Assembly (NCBI GenBank): GCA_017625755.1
Contig: JAGAKG010000006.1
Span: 1 to 52,384 of the forward strand
From: Clostridia bacterium
GTDB taxonomy: Bacteria; Bacillota; Clostridia; Oscillospirales; CAG-272
Length of the DNA: 52,384 nucleotides
Direction of reading: 5' to 3'
The notes under the pieces: generated by a model
The model's input: only the letters and a program-made list of their open reading frames with translations
The model's database searches: none
Told to the model about the DNA's origin: nothing
In this document: piece by piece, positions 8,710 through 18,464 of the stretch
Numbering within the stretch: position 1 is the stretch's first letter
Layout of the letters: each line of letters starts with the position of its first letter
Translations under genes and position numbers: made by a program

Positions 8710-10014
8710 ATGGAAGCAAAGCTTTGGAAAAAAGAAAAGCTTCTCGTTAATAACATAAAAGAAAACAAAGAAAAAATATTTTTGTTTTTGTTCGTGGTGT
8801 GCATGATGAGTTTTTCAACAGGTACATATATGACGGCATATCGTGTTGGAGCGACGGTAAGCTCGGTAATTATTCTAGCAATGTTGTGCTTATATGTACT
8901 GTTATTCAAAAAGGTCTCCGTCAGTAATATAAAAATAAATCTGTCGGATATTGCGTTTGCACTGGTGTTTACTGTATGCTTACTCATAACGAAGCTGGTT
9001 ACCGATGATTCCTCAAATTATTATTTTTTAATGATAATTCTTTTGGGTGTTGCCTTCTTGATAATAACCTTTGTTGAAAAGATAAGCTTTATGCGCGCGT
9101 ATATTGCTGCGATGGAGTTTTTCTCGATATATTCGCTGATATGCACATATATCTTGAAATATACACCTATCGCGTCTTGGTTTCCCACCTTTTCTCATTT
9201 TAGCGATGAATATGTGGGGGGACATATAACATTTAGAAATTTCTATTTTTGTAATGTTTATATGCCTGAATATGGTGATCAGATCAGAAATTTCGGTATT
9301 TTTATTGAGCCCGGACGCTTTCAATTCTTTATTCTCTTGGCGTTGCTTTTTTCTGTGGTGGTCTTTAAAGACGATAAAAAGAAGCTTATACGGAAGTTTA
9401 TTATTTTAGCGGCAGCTCTTATTTCCACATTTTCTACCGCGGGATTGGTTTTAGGCTTCCTTGTGTTCACGCTTCTGCTATTTTCTTCCGCAAAATTGAG
9501 CTTTTCTAACAAAGCGATATTTGTTGGTCTTTCGATATTGTTTCTTGCGGGGCTGCTTTCTTTTGCGAATGTAGCCGAGGAATTGAACGCATCTATGGAC
9601 AAATTGAGCGGTGGAGGCTCGCTGAATGCGCGTGTTGGTTCTATTGTAGGCAACATACAGGCGTGGTTTGATAAGCCTATATTTGGCTGGGGATACAGTC
9701 ACCTTATGGTCGGCGAAGGAAGTTCTTATTTCAAAGCTTATTCGGAGCACAACACTTGTACCACTTTCACATATTTTTCATGTTACGGTCTTGTGTACGG
9801 TCTTTTGAATTTCCTTGGATGTCTCGGCTTTTGGATAAATCAGAAGGCGAATGGATATTCCAAATTCGTATTTCTGACGGTATTTTTTCTCTCGCTAAAT
9901 AACGAGTATTTCTGTGACGCGTTGTTGATTATGATAATTACCTTCTACGGATTAAGAGATATTATTCAGAGCAGAGAAAAGGAAACATCTTCGCTTGACG
10001 CTTTAGCGCAATAG
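8710..10014 (+). CDS. Wzy-like polysaccharide polymerase / O-antigen ligase family membrane protein
   Basis: A 434-residue integral membrane protein with roughly eleven hydrophobic segments and one large outside loop between about residues 150 and 200. The later part carries the GWGYSHLMVG...AYSEHNTC block, which fits the conserved His region of the O-antigen polymerase/ligase superfamily. In a locus with a flippase and several transferases it is most likely the polymerase that joins lipid-linked repeat units on the outer membrane face. ATG directly follows the upstream stop codon. Sequence in this superfamily is poorly conserved, so the call rests on topology, the His motif and context. Confidence 0.85.
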   Translation: MEAKLWKKEKLLVNNIKENKEKIFLFLFVVCMMSFSTGTYMTAYRVGATVSSVIILAMLCLYVLLFKKVSVSNIKINLSDIAFALVFTVCLLITKLVTDDSSNYYFLMIILLGVAFLIITFVEKISFMRAYIAAMEFFSIYSLICTYILKYTPIASWFPTFSHFSDEYVGGHITFRNFYFCNVYMPEYGDQIRNFGIFIEPGRFQFFILLALLFSVVVFKDDKKKLIRKFIILAAALISTFSTAGLVLGFLVFTLLLFSSAKLSFSNKAIFVGLSILFLAGLLSFANVAEELNASMDKLSGGGSLNARVGSIVGNIQAWFDKPIFGWGYSHLMVGEGSSYFKAYSEHNTCTTFTYFSCYGLVYGLLNFLGCLGFWINQKANGYSKFVFLTVFFLSLNNEYFCDALLIMIITFYGLRDIIQSREKETSSLDALAQ

Positions 10015-10043
10015 CACACGCTCTCAATTCAAGGAGATAAATA

Positions 10044-11180
10044 ATGCGTATAAAATATCTTGTTCATTACGACTTAGAAAATCCCGTATTCAAAAGGCGT
10101 AGTTGTGCTCCGTCTGCGGTTACGAAGGCATCGTATATAGTGTCCGCATTGAATGATTTGGGATACGGTGTCGATATTATCTCTCCTGCTTTGCCCGAGA
10201 ACGGAGAGAAAGACCGCGGCGGAATCTATAAGTTTGGTGAAAATACGGTTAAGTATTTTTCTTCACCGAACAGAAAAAATCTTTTTGGCAAAGTGATTGC
10301 AAAGCTTACGAAAAAGCTTGGCTTGTTGTTCTACCTTGTGAAAAATCTTCGTCGTGGAGAGCCGCTTGTGGTGTATCATTCGCTCTATTATACGGGATTG
10401 ATAGCTATTCTGAAGAAACTCAAGAAAACCGAGTTTATTTTGGAGGTTGAGGAAATCTACGGAGATGTGCTTGAGGATGATAAGGTAGTAGCTAAGGAGC
10501 AGGCTGTGTTTGCTATTGCGGATAAATTCATTCCTATAACCGCGCTTCTCGGTGAAAAGATAAACCCGAATCATAAGCCATCGGTTATTTCTCATGGAAC
10601 TTATAAGTGTGCCGAGAAATACGAAAAATTATGGACTGACGATAAAATTCATGTTGTATACGCGGGAACATTTGATCCTCGCAAGGGCGGAGCTTTTGCC
10701 GCGATAGGTGCTGCGGAGCATTTAAGCGATACATATAGGTTGCATATTCTGGGATTTGGCAGTGAGTCTGAAATCGAAGCAATCAAAAACGAGGTGGAAA
10801 GAGTCAATGCCTTTGGGGGCTGTGTCGCAAGCTATGACGGACTACTCTCGGGAGAAGCGTATCTGCAATTCCTGCAAAGCTGTCATATAGGTCTCAGCAC
10901 GCAAAATCCTAATGCTAAATTTAATGCCACATCCTTCCCAAGCAAAATACTGTCTTATATGTCGAACGGACTCAGAGTGGTGAGCATAAGGATTCCCGCG
11001 ATAACATCCTCGGATGTGGGAGACTTAGTCTATTACTATGACGAGCAATCGGCAGAGGAGATAGCAGCCGCTATCGCTTCGGTAAATATGAGAGACGAGT
11101 ATGACAGCATGAAAGTTATTGCAGAACTTGATGAGAAATTCAAAAGAGAAATGAAAACATTGATAAATAAGGAGAATTGA
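10044..11180 (+). CDS. Glycosyltransferase, GT-B fold
   Basis: A 378-residue protein with start behind AAGGAGATAAATA. The N-terminal part (RIKYLVHYDL, then KASYIVSALNDLGYGVDIIS) is a GT-B acceptor domain. The C-terminal part has HVVYAGTFDPRKGGAFAAI, then LHILGFGSESE, and FPSKILSYMSNGLRVVSI, the usual donor-side strand and glycine pattern. No transmembrane segment. It lies between the polymerase and a GT2-like gene, with a 3-bp overlap of reading frames avoided by the ATG at 11183. Specificity unknown. Confidence 0.82.
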   Translation: MRIKYLVHYDLENPVFKRRSCAPSAVTKASYIVSALNDLGYGVDIISPALPENGEKDRGGIYKFGENTVKYFSSPNRKNLFGKVIAKLTKKLGLLFYLVKNLRRGEPLVVYHSLYYTGLIAILKKLKKTEFILEVEEIYGDVLEDDKVVAKEQAVFAIADKFIPITALLGEKINPNHKPSVISHGTYKCAEKYEKLWTDDKIHVVYAGTFDPRKGGAFAAIGAAEHLSDTYRLHILGFGSESEIEAIKNEVERVNAFGGCVASYDGLLSGEAYLQFLQSCHIGLSTQNPNAKFNATSFPSKILSYMSNGLRVVSIRIPAITSSDVGDLVYYYDEQSAEEIAAAIASVNMRDEYDSMKVIAELDEKFKREMKTLINKEN

Positions 11181-11182
11181 AA

Positions 11183-12166
11183 ATGTATCAAAGTAAGGTT
11201 GATGTGGCAGTGTTGTTGATCTTTTTCAACAGACCTGAATGTATCGAAAAAGTATTTGCGGCGGTTAAGGCGGCAAGACCTTCAAGGCTCTATCTGTACC
11301 AGGACGGAGTGAGAGAAGGGCGAGAAGACGATGTTGAAAACGCAAGAAAGTGCAGAGAAATAGTTTCGGATATCGATTGGGAATGTGAGGTTCACACGAA
11401 ATATCAGGAGAAGAATTTTGGCTGCGATCCGTCGGAATTTATAGCTCAGAGATGGTTGTTTGAGAATGAGGAGATGGGTATAATTCTTGAGGACGACGAT
11501 GTTCCTTCGGAAAGCTTTTTCAGATTCTGCAAAGAACTGCTCGAGAAGTATAAGGATGACGACAGAATCAATATGATCTGCGGTATGAACAATAACGATA
11601 TTTCCAAATATATAGATGCAAGTTACTTATTTACAAAGAAAGGCTCAATCTGGGGCTGGGCGTCGTGGAGACGCGTCGTGAGCGCGTGGGACGGAGAATA
11701 TAGTTGGTTGGACGATGAAAAAGCGCTTGAAAAAATCAAAAAGCAGATGAGCAATAGGGATTACAAAGCATTTATAAAGAGGGCATCTTGGCATCGTTCT
11801 ACTGGAAAAGAATATTACGAAACAATAAACGCCGCTTCTATGTATATCAATGAGAGACTGAATATCGTTCCTAAATACAATATGATATCCAATATAGGAA
11901 TCAGCGCGGAGACGACGCACGCAACTGACGATGTACGAGTTCTGCCTAAGAGGATACAGAAGCTGTTATACAAAAAGACTTATGAGATAGAATTCCCGCT
12001 GATACACCCGACAGAGATAGTCAGAGATTATAAATTTGAAAAGAAAATGACATTCACCAAGTTTGACAGATTCGCTAACAAAATAGAAGCTACTATCAGA
12101 ACGCTTATTTACAAAGGACCCAAGGGAATTATTAAAAAAATAAAAAACCACAGTAAATCAAAATAA
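11183..12166 (+). CDS. GT-A type glycosyltransferase (family 2-like)
   Basis: A 327-residue protein. VDVAVLLIFFNRPECIEKVFAAV is the opening of a GT-A nucleotide-sugar domain, and ILEDDDVPSESFFRF carries the DDD metal-binding cluster (DXD-like). GSIWGWASWRRVVSAWD further on is a pattern seen in hemolysin-activation-like/GT2 proteins of O-antigen loci. ATG at 11183 is chosen because GGAG lies 8 bases upstream; a TTG at 11177 overlaps the previous stop. A basic, partly helical C-terminus may touch the membrane. It probably transfers one repeat-unit sugar. Confidence 0.8.
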   Translation: MYQSKVDVAVLLIFFNRPECIEKVFAAVKAARPSRLYLYQDGVREGREDDVENARKCREIVSDIDWECEVHTKYQEKNFGCDPSEFIAQRWLFENEEMGIILEDDDVPSESFFRFCKELLEKYKDDDRINMICGMNNNDISKYIDASYLFTKKGSIWGWASWRRVVSAWDGEYSWLDDEKALEKIKKQMSNRDYKAFIKRASWHRSTGKEYYETINAASMYINERLNIVPKYNMISNIGISAETTHATDDVRVLPKRIQKLLYKKTYEIEFPLIHPTEIVRDYKFEKKMTFTKFDRFANKIEATIRTLIYKGPKGIIKKIKNHSKSK

Positions 12167-12213
12167 GAGCCGTGGAATACGCAAACAAAGTGATTTAATT
12201 CTTGGGAGGAAAA

Positions 12214-13725
12214 ATGGGCGCTTCAAAACAAATAAAATTAGGCGCAGTGCTTTCATATATATCGATTGCCGTAAATATAATAGCGGGGCTTCTATACACG
12301 CCGTGGATGGTAGCGCAGATAGGCGAGGGAGATTATGGTCTTTATACACTCGCCAATTCTCTAATCACACTCTTTTTAGTCGACTTTGGTCTAAGCGCAG
12401 CTACCAGCAGATATATTTCAAAGTATCGTGCCGAGGGACGGCAGGATAAGATAGATAGCTTTTTGGGCGCGATATACAAATTGTATTTGATAATCGACGC
12501 CGTAATATTTGTCGTTCTTTTTGTGGTTTATTTCTTTATTGACAAGATATATGTTCAACTGACTCCGACAGAAATGGAGAAGTTCAGAGTCATATATATT
12601 ATGGCTGCGTCGTTTGCGGTTGTCAATTTTCCGTTTGTTACCTTCAATGGAATATTGAATGCGTATGAAAAGTTTATTCAGCTCAAGTTGGCGGATGTTA
12701 TATATCGGATACTGCTCGTTGGCATAACGGTAGTTGCCCTGATAATGGGATACGGACTTTACGCGCTCGTTGCGGTTCACGCATTGGTTGGCTTGATCAT
12801 AATAGCTTATAAATGGGTGATAATCAAAAAAACGCTTCCAATAAAGGTGAATATAAAATCTACCGAAAGGTCGCTGTATAAGGATATATTCAGCTTTTCA
12901 ATATGGGTTGCAGTGGCGACTTTGGCACAAAGATTGGTGTTTAACATCACGCCTTCGATACTTGGTATCGTGGCAAGTAGTACTGCTATCGCTATTTTTG
13001 GTATAGTTGCAACAATAGAGGGATATACATATACGATATCAAGTGCAATAAACGGAATGTTTATGCCTAAGATATCAAGGATATATCAAGGTGAGGACGC
13101 GCAAAGGAATATGATGCCGCTTATGCTTGGAGTCGGACGCTTTCAGTATGCTCTGAATGGTTTGATTGTAGCGGGCTTTGCTGTCGTGGGTAAGAGCTTT
13201 ATTGAACTATGGCTGGGAAGCCTGTATGTTCCCGCGTATTACGGAATAATGCTTGTTATAGTTCCGGGATTGTTCTATAATGCCTTGGAGATAGCTAATA
13301 CGGCTATGGTAGTTCAGAAAAAGGTCAATCTTCAGGCATATGTCAACATCGGAATGGGACTTTTGAATGTAGCGCTTTCGTTTGTACTCTCCTATAAGTT
13401 TGGTGTCGTGGGCGCTTGCGTTTCTATTTTTGTGGCGTATACATTCCGTACGATTGCGTTGATTGTTATTTATCACAGGGTGATGAAATTCGATATAATT
13501 ACATTCGTCAAAAAATGTTATATCAGAATGAGTATACCAATAGTTCTTACTGTTTTTATTGGATTCGGTATGAATTACTTCGTTCCGAATGGCGGATGGC
13601 TTATATTTATTGCGAAGGGGGCAGTAACCGTGGCAATCTATATGGCGCTCACTTTGCTGTTAGGCTTTAATAAAGAAGAAAAATCAAACATAATAAATAT
13701 GGTAAAATCAAAAATTAAAAAGTGA
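12214..13725 (+). CDS. Wzx-type polysaccharide flippase
   Basis: A 503-residue membrane protein of the MOP/PST family (polysaccharide_synt type) with about 12-14 hydrophobic segments. It moves the undecaprenyl-linked repeat unit across the membrane. The N-terminal GAVLSYISIAVNIIAGLLYTP and the early IGEGDYGLYTLANSL segment are typical Wzx openings. ATG at 12214 follows GGGAGGA; an upstream TTG in the same frame would place the ribosome site inside the gene. The gene ends just before capE, completing the Wzx/Wzy pair. Confidence 0.92.
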   Translation: MGASKQIKLGAVLSYISIAVNIIAGLLYTPWMVAQIGEGDYGLYTLANSLITLFLVDFGLSAATSRYISKYRAEGRQDKIDSFLGAIYKLYLIIDAVIFVVLFVVYFFIDKIYVQLTPTEMEKFRVIYIMAASFAVVNFPFVTFNGILNAYEKFIQLKLADVIYRILLVGITVVALIMGYGLYALVAVHALVGLIIIAYKWVIIKKTLPIKVNIKSTERSLYKDIFSFSIWVAVATLAQRLVFNITPSILGIVASSTAIAIFGIVATIEGYTYTISSAINGMFMPKISRIYQGEDAQRNMMPLMLGVGRFQYALNGLIVAGFAVVGKSFIELWLGSLYVPAYYGIMLVIVPGLFYNALEIANTAMVVQKKVNLQAYVNIGMGLLNVALSFVLSYKFGVVGACVSIFVAYTFRTIALIVIYHRVMKFDIITFVKKCYIRMSIPIVLTVFIGFGMNYFVPNGGWLIFIAKGAVTVAIYMALTLLLGFNKEEKSNIINMVKSKIKK

Positions 13726-13745
13726 AGTTAAAGGGGAATATTAAA

Positions 13746-14792
13746 ATGGGACTTTTCACAAATAAAACATTAATGATAACAGGCGGAACGGGTTCGTTCG
13801 GAAATGCGGTGCTTAACAGATTTCTCAAGACTGACATCGGGGAGATCCGTATATTCTCCCGCGACGAGAAGAAGCAGGACGATATGCGCCATGAGTTTCA
13901 AGCGAAGATGCCTGAGGTTGCCGAGAAGATCAAGTTCTATATCGGTGATGTAAGGGATATCGCGTCTGTTCGCAATGCGATGCACGGTGTTGACTACATA
14001 TTCCACGCGGCGGCGCTCAAGCAGGTGCCCTCGTGTGAGTTCTTCCCGATAGAGGCGGTAAAGACCAATGTGCTTGGAACAGAAAATGTTCTCACAGCGG
14101 CAATCGAGGCGGGGGTAAAGAATATCGTTTGTCTGTCGACCGACAAGGCGGCTTATCCCGTAAACGCTATGGGTACTTCCAAGGCTATGATGGAGAAGGT
14201 TATTGTGGCTAAGTCCAGAACTGTATCTCCCGACAAGACAAAGATATGCTGCACTCGTTACGGCAATGTAATGTGCTCACGCGGCTCGGTAATTCCGCTT
14301 TGGATAGACCAGATAAGAGCGGGCAACCCCATCACTATCACCGACGGCTCTATGACGAGATTTATAATGTCTCTTGACGAGGCGGTCGACCTCGTTCTGT
14401 TCGCGTTTGAGCACGGAACGAGCGGAGATATCCTCGTTCAGAAGGCCCCCGCTTGTACTATCCAGACGCAGGCTGAGGCGGTTTGCGAGCTGTTTGGCGG
14501 AGATAAGAATAACATCAAGGTTATCGGTATCCGTCACGGCGAGAAGATGTACGAAACGCTTCTTACCAATGAGGAGTGCGCTAATGCCATAGATATGGGC
14601 AACTTCTACCGAGTTCCCTGCGACAAGCGCGGACTTAACTATGACAAGTATTTCAACCAGGGCGATGCCGAGAGAAATACTCTGACCGAGTTCAATTCAA
14701 ACAATACCGAGCTTCTTACCGTTGAGCAGACTAAGGCTAAGATAGCGTCTCTCGCGTATATTCAGGAAGAGCTTGCAAAAGAGGGCAAGTAA
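13746..14792 (+). CDS. capE: UDP-N-acetylglucosamine 4,6-dehydratase/5-epimerase CapE (FnlA/WbjB)
   Basis: First enzyme of UDP-L-FucNAc synthesis: converts UDP-GlcNAc to a 4-keto-6-deoxy sugar and inverts C5. The 348-residue extended SDR has the NAD(P) motif TGGTGSFG (12-19) and STDKAAYPVNAMGTSK, in which Met replaces the usual Tyr of the YxxxK pair, as is characteristic of the FlaA1/CapE group. ATG at 13746 follows AAGGGG at 9 bases; a GTG at 13722 lacks a site. capF and capG follow directly, so the three-step pathway is complete. From here to 17177 the codons are visibly richer in G and C at the third position than in the preceding transferases, suggesting a separately inherited cassette. 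Confidence 0.94.
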   Translation: MGLFTNKTLMITGGTGSFGNAVLNRFLKTDIGEIRIFSRDEKKQDDMRHEFQAKMPEVAEKIKFYIGDVRDIASVRNAMHGVDYIFHAAALKQVPSCEFFPIEAVKTNVLGTENVLTAAIEAGVKNIVCLSTDKAAYPVNAMGTSKAMMEKVIVAKSRTVSPDKTKICCTRYGNVMCSRGSVIPLWIDQIRAGNPITITDGSMTRFIMSLDEAVDLVLFAFEHGTSGDILVQKAPACTIQTQAEAVCELFGGDKNNIKVIGIRHGEKMYETLLTNEECANAIDMGNFYRVPCDKRGLNYDKYFNQGDAERNTLTEFNSNNTELLTVEQTKAKIASLAYIQEELAKEGK

Positions 14793-14793
14793 T

Positions 14794-15993
14794 ATGAATA
14801 TACTTATCACGGGAGCGGCGGGATTTGTTGGAAAAAACCTGACCGAGGCGTTGAAAAACATAAGGGACGGGAAGGACAAAACTCACCCCGAGCTGAAGGT
14901 TGACAAGCTATATCTTTACGATATAGACTCGCCTGCGGAGTTGCTTGATGAGGCGTGCGCCGACTGCGATTTTGTATTTAACCTTGCGGGGGTAAACCGT
15001 CCGCAGAATCCCGAGGAGTTTATGCAGGGCAATTTTGGCTTTGCGTCAAGGCTTCTTGAGACGCTGAAAAAGTACAACAATACCTGTCCCGTCGTGCTTT
15101 CAAGCTCAATTCAGGCGACGCTTATCGGAAGATATGACAGCGATTACGGACGCAGCAAGAAGGCGGGCGAGGAGCTGTTCTTCGATTACTCGAGGGAGAC
15201 GGGAGCTAAGGTTTTGGTATACCGATTCCCGAATCTGTTTGGAAAGTGGTGCAGACCGAATTACAATTCGGCGGTTGCTACATTCTGCAACAATATAGCC
15301 AACGATCTGCCTATTCAGGTGAGTGACAGGGCGGTAAAGCTCGAGCTTCTGTATATCGACGACCTGGTCGACGAGATGATAGCGGCGCTCGAGGGCAGGG
15401 AGCATAGATGCGAATTTGACGGAATAGATACTGTTCTTTGCGATGCGGGAAAATACTGTGCCGCGCCGATCACTCACAAGGTGACGCTCGGCGAGATAGT
15501 CGACCTGCTTGACAGCTTCAAGGCTCAGCCCGAGACGCTCGTTATGCCCGAGATACCCTACGGAAGCTTTGCCAAGAAGCTTTACAGCACATATCTCTCC
15601 TATCTGCCTCGCGATAAGGCGTCCTTTGCGCTCAAAATGAATGTTGACGCAAGAGGCAGCTTTACCGAGCTGCTCAAGACAGAGAAGTGTGGTCAGTTTT
15701 CGGTGAACATATCGCTTCCCGGTATCACAAAGGGACAGCATTGGCACAACACCAAATGGGAGTTCTTTATCGTTGTAAGCGGTCACGGACTGATACAGCA
15801 GAGAAAGATAGGCGGCGACGAGGTGCTTAATTTTGAGGTGAGCGGAGATAAGATAGAAGCAGTTCACATGCTCCCGGGTTATACACATAATATTATCAAT
15901 CTGAGCGATAGCGAGAATCTCGTTACCGTGATGTGGGCAAACGAGCAGTTTGACTCGAATAAGCCCGATACATTTTTTGAGGTGGTTGAATAA
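14794..15993 (+). CDS. capF: CapF, bifunctional UDP-L-FucNAc pathway epimerase/reductase (FnlB/WbjC)
   Basis: Second enzyme of the UDP-L-FucNAc pathway. The 399-residue protein has two domains. The N-terminal SDR domain (NILITGAAGFVGKNL) is the NADPH-dependent reductase. The C-terminal cupin domain (about residues 280-399), with metal-binding GQHWHNTKWEFF and PGYTHNI, carries out C3 epimerisation. ATG at 14794 is preferred because the frame upstream runs into capE. It ends in a TAATG overlap with capG, so translation is coupled. The length is close to the characterised CapF family. Confidence 0.94.
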   Translation: MNILITGAAGFVGKNLTEALKNIRDGKDKTHPELKVDKLYLYDIDSPAELLDEACADCDFVFNLAGVNRPQNPEEFMQGNFGFASRLLETLKKYNNTCPVVLSSSIQATLIGRYDSDYGRSKKAGEELFFDYSRETGAKVLVYRFPNLFGKWCRPNYNSAVATFCNNIANDLPIQVSDRAVKLELLYIDDLVDEMIAALEGREHRCEFDGIDTVLCDAGKYCAAPITHKVTLGEIVDLLDSFKAQPETLVMPEIPYGSFAKKLYSTYLSYLPRDKASFALKMNVDARGSFTELLKTEKCGQFSVNISLPGITKGQHWHNTKWEFFIVVSGHGLIQQRKIGGDEVLNFEVSGDKIEAVHMLPGYTHNIINLSDSENLVTVMWANEQFDSNKPDTFFEVVE

Positions 15994-17177
15994 TGGACAT
16001 AAAACTTGATTACAGTGATGTAAAATTCAAAGACGACGGCAGATTGAAGCTGCTTATTATCGTTGGTACGCGTCCCGAGATAATCCGCCTTGCTGCGGTG
16101 ATAAACAAGTGTCGCAGATATTTTGACTGCATTCTTGCGCACACGGGACAGAACTACGATTACAATCTGAACGGCGTATTTTTCAAGGATCTGAAGCTTG
16201 CCGATCCCGAGGTGTATATGGACGCTGTTGGCGACGATCTCGGAGCGACTGTCGGAAACATTATAAACTGCTCGTATAAGCTGATGAATCAGATAAAGCC
16301 CGACGCGCTTCTCATTCTCGGCGATACAAACTCATGTCTCTCGGCTATCGCCGCAAAGAGACTGCATATCCCGATATTCCACATGGAAGCGGGCAACAGA
16401 TGTAAGGACGAGTGCCTGCCCGAGGAGACGAACAGACGAATAGTTGACATTATTTCGGATGTAAACCTCGCGTATTCCGAGCATGCGCGCAGATATCTTC
16501 ACGAGTGCGGACTCCCCAAGGAGAGAACCTATGTGACGGGCTCGCCTATGGCGGAGGTGCTTCACAACAATCTCGAGGAGATAAAGGCAAGCGATATACT
16601 CACAAGACTTGGTCTTGAGAAAAAGAAATACATTCTTCTTTCGGCACACCGAGAGGAGAATATTGATACCGAAAAGAACTTTACAAGTCTTTTCACTGCT
16701 ATAAACAAGATGGCGCAGAAGTACGATATGCCGATACTCTATTCCTGCCATCCTCGTTCAAGAAACCGTCTTGCGGCAAGCGGATTCAAGCTTGACTCGC
16801 GGGTTATCCGGCACGAGCCGCTCGGCTTCCACGACTACAATCATTTGCAGATGAACGCGTTTGCGGTCGTTTCCGACAGCGGAACGCTTCCCGAGGAAAG
16901 CTCTTTCTTCACAAGCATCGGAAATCCGTTTCCCGCGATTTGTATAAGAACATCTACCGAGCGTCCCGAGGCGCTTGATAAGGCTTGCTTTATCCTTGCG
17001 GGTATCGATGAGAACTCACTTCTTCAGGCGGTAGATACGGCGGTCGGTATGACCGAGAACGGTGACCACGGTATTCCCGTACCCGTTTATGTTGAGGAAA
17101 ATGTCTCGACGAAGGTGGTCAAGATAATACAGTCCTATACGGGCGTTGTCAATAAGATGGTTTGGAGAAAGTTTTAA
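15993..17177 (+). CDS. capG: CapG, UDP-L-FucNAc-forming 2-epimerase (FnlC/WbjD)
   Basis: Third enzyme of the pathway: epimerises C2 of UDP-N-acetyl-L-pneumosamine to give UDP-L-FucNAc. The 394-residue protein is a GT-B-fold UDP-GlcNAc 2-epimerase relative with VGTRPEIIRL near the N-terminus, FHMEAGNRCKDECLPEE in the middle, SAHREENID and DSGTLPEESSFF. GNRC...EE in place of the WecB-type GLRT segment separates this group from true UDP-GlcNAc 2-epimerases, one of which (wecB) also lies in this locus. Starts in the stop of capF (TAATG). Confidence 0.93.
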   Translation: MDIKLDYSDVKFKDDGRLKLLIIVGTRPEIIRLAAVINKCRRYFDCILAHTGQNYDYNLNGVFFKDLKLADPEVYMDAVGDDLGATVGNIINCSYKLMNQIKPDALLILGDTNSCLSAIAAKRLHIPIFHMEAGNRCKDECLPEETNRRIVDIISDVNLAYSEHARRYLHECGLPKERTYVTGSPMAEVLHNNLEEIKASDILTRLGLEKKKYILLSAHREENIDTEKNFTSLFTAINKMAQKYDMPILYSCHPRSRNRLAASGFKLDSRVIRHEPLGFHDYNHLQMNAFAVVSDSGTLPEESSFFTSIGNPFPAICIRTSTERPEALDKACFILAGIDENSLLQAVDTAVGMTENGDHGIPVPVYVEENVSTKVVKIIQSYTGVVNKMVWRKF

Positions 17178-17200
17178 TTTTTGCTTGATTGGAGAATGAT

Positions 17201-18361
17201 ATGGATAATTTGATTGAGCTTATGATGAAGCTGATAAAGAGCGAGGTCTGTGGAACCGCGCTTGATATCGATTCGCCTATATCATTGTCTGAGGTCGAAT
17301 CACAGAAGCTTTATGCGATATCTAAGTCGCATGATATTGCTCATATCGTCGGCTCTGCTCTGCGTAAGAACCGCGTAGAGATAGACAAGAGCGTTGAGGC
17401 TAATTTCCAGAAGCAGATACTTCTCTCTGTATACCGATATGAAAAGATAAATTATGATTATCTCAAAATTTGCGAAAATTTTGAAAGTGCGGAGATTCCA
17501 TTTGTTCCACTCAAAGGATCGGTGGTAAGGGGGTATTATCCTGAGCCGTGGATTAGAACAAGCTGTGATATAGATATACTTGTTCACGATGAGGATATAA
17601 ATAAAGCGATAAACCTACTGGTGCAGAAATTCTCGTACAGCATAAGCAATAAAAAGGGATATCACGATATTACTCTGTATTCTCCGTCGGATGTTCACCT
17701 TGAGTTGCATTTTAACATTAAGGAAAATATGGAGAATATAGATCCGTTGCTGGGGCGTGTTTGGGACTACTGTACCGTTGTGGAAGGAAAGAAGTACGAG
17801 CATAGACAGAGTAACGAATATCTTATGTTCCACCTGATATCACATATGTCGTATCATTTTATTCACGGCGGATGTGGAATAAAGCCATTTATGGACCTTT
17901 ATGTTTTGGATGCCAATCTTAAATATGACAGAGAAGAACTGGTAAAAATGTGTCGTGAGTGCGGACTTGAAAGATTCTATAACTCGGTCTATGAGTTAAG
18001 TAGCGTATGGTTTGGAGAGGCTGAAGAAACAACGCTCACAAAAAGAATGGAGACATATCTTCTTGTTGGAGGTGTCTACGGTACAGAGGAACAGTATATC
18101 GCTGTCCAGCAAAAGGATGAAGGTGGAAAAATAAAGTATATGTTGCGGAAGATGTTCTTGCCGTATAACACATTAAAGAGGCTTTATCCTGTCGTTGAGA
18201 AGCATAGGTGGTTGGTTCCGATATGTCATATCAGGCGTTGGTTTAGTTTGATTTTGCCAAGCAAATTGCAGTATTCTGTCAGAAAACTACGAGTGGCAAC
18301 GACTATGGATAAGACCAAGGTCTCGGCGGTTGCTCAGCTTATGAATGATGTTGGATTGTAA
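17201..18361 (+). CDS. Nucleotidyltransferase-fold family protein (NTP_transf_5 type)
   Basis: A 386-residue cytoplasmic protein of the uncharacterised nucleotidyltransferase family often found in polysaccharide loci. The core is PFVPLKGSVVRGYYPEP followed by RTSCDIDILV, where Asp123 and Asp125 form the expected metal-binding DxD. The rest is mainly helical with basic patches. The start at 17201 follows GGAG at 7 bases. It is the last gene before the terminator at 18380. By analogy with LicD-like enzymes it may transfer a phospho-group or nucleotide to the glycan, but no reaction is established for the family. Confidence 0.78.
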   Translation: MDNLIELMMKLIKSEVCGTALDIDSPISLSEVESQKLYAISKSHDIAHIVGSALRKNRVEIDKSVEANFQKQILLSVYRYEKINYDYLKICENFESAEIPFVPLKGSVVRGYYPEPWIRTSCDIDILVHDEDINKAINLLVQKFSYSISNKKGYHDITLYSPSDVHLELHFNIKENMENIDPLLGRVWDYCTVVEGKKYEHRQSNEYLMFHLISHMSYHFIHGGCGIKPFMDLYVLDANLKYDREELVKMCRECGLERFYNSVYELSSVWFGEAEETTLTKRMETYLLVGGVYGTEEQYIAVQQKDEGGKIKYMLRKMFLPYNTLKRLYPVVEKHRWLVPICHIRRWFSLILPSKLQYSVRKLRVATTMDKTKVSAVAQLMNDVGL

Positions 18362-18379
18362 ATAATTTTAATAAAAAAA

Positions 18380-18406
18380 GGGAGTTGTTTTTCAACTCCC
18401 TTTTTT
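18380..18406 (+). terminator. Rho-independent terminator of the polysaccharide operon
   Basis: Perfect 8-bp stem GGGAGTTG/CAACTCCC with a T5 loop, preceded by seven A and followed by six T. The flanking A run makes it able to work on both strands. Confidence 0.95.
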
Positions 18407-18464
18407 GGATTAATTTTATTCTTTTGTCTAATAATAAATAAAAAAGCAACAAAAGGAAGCTCTG

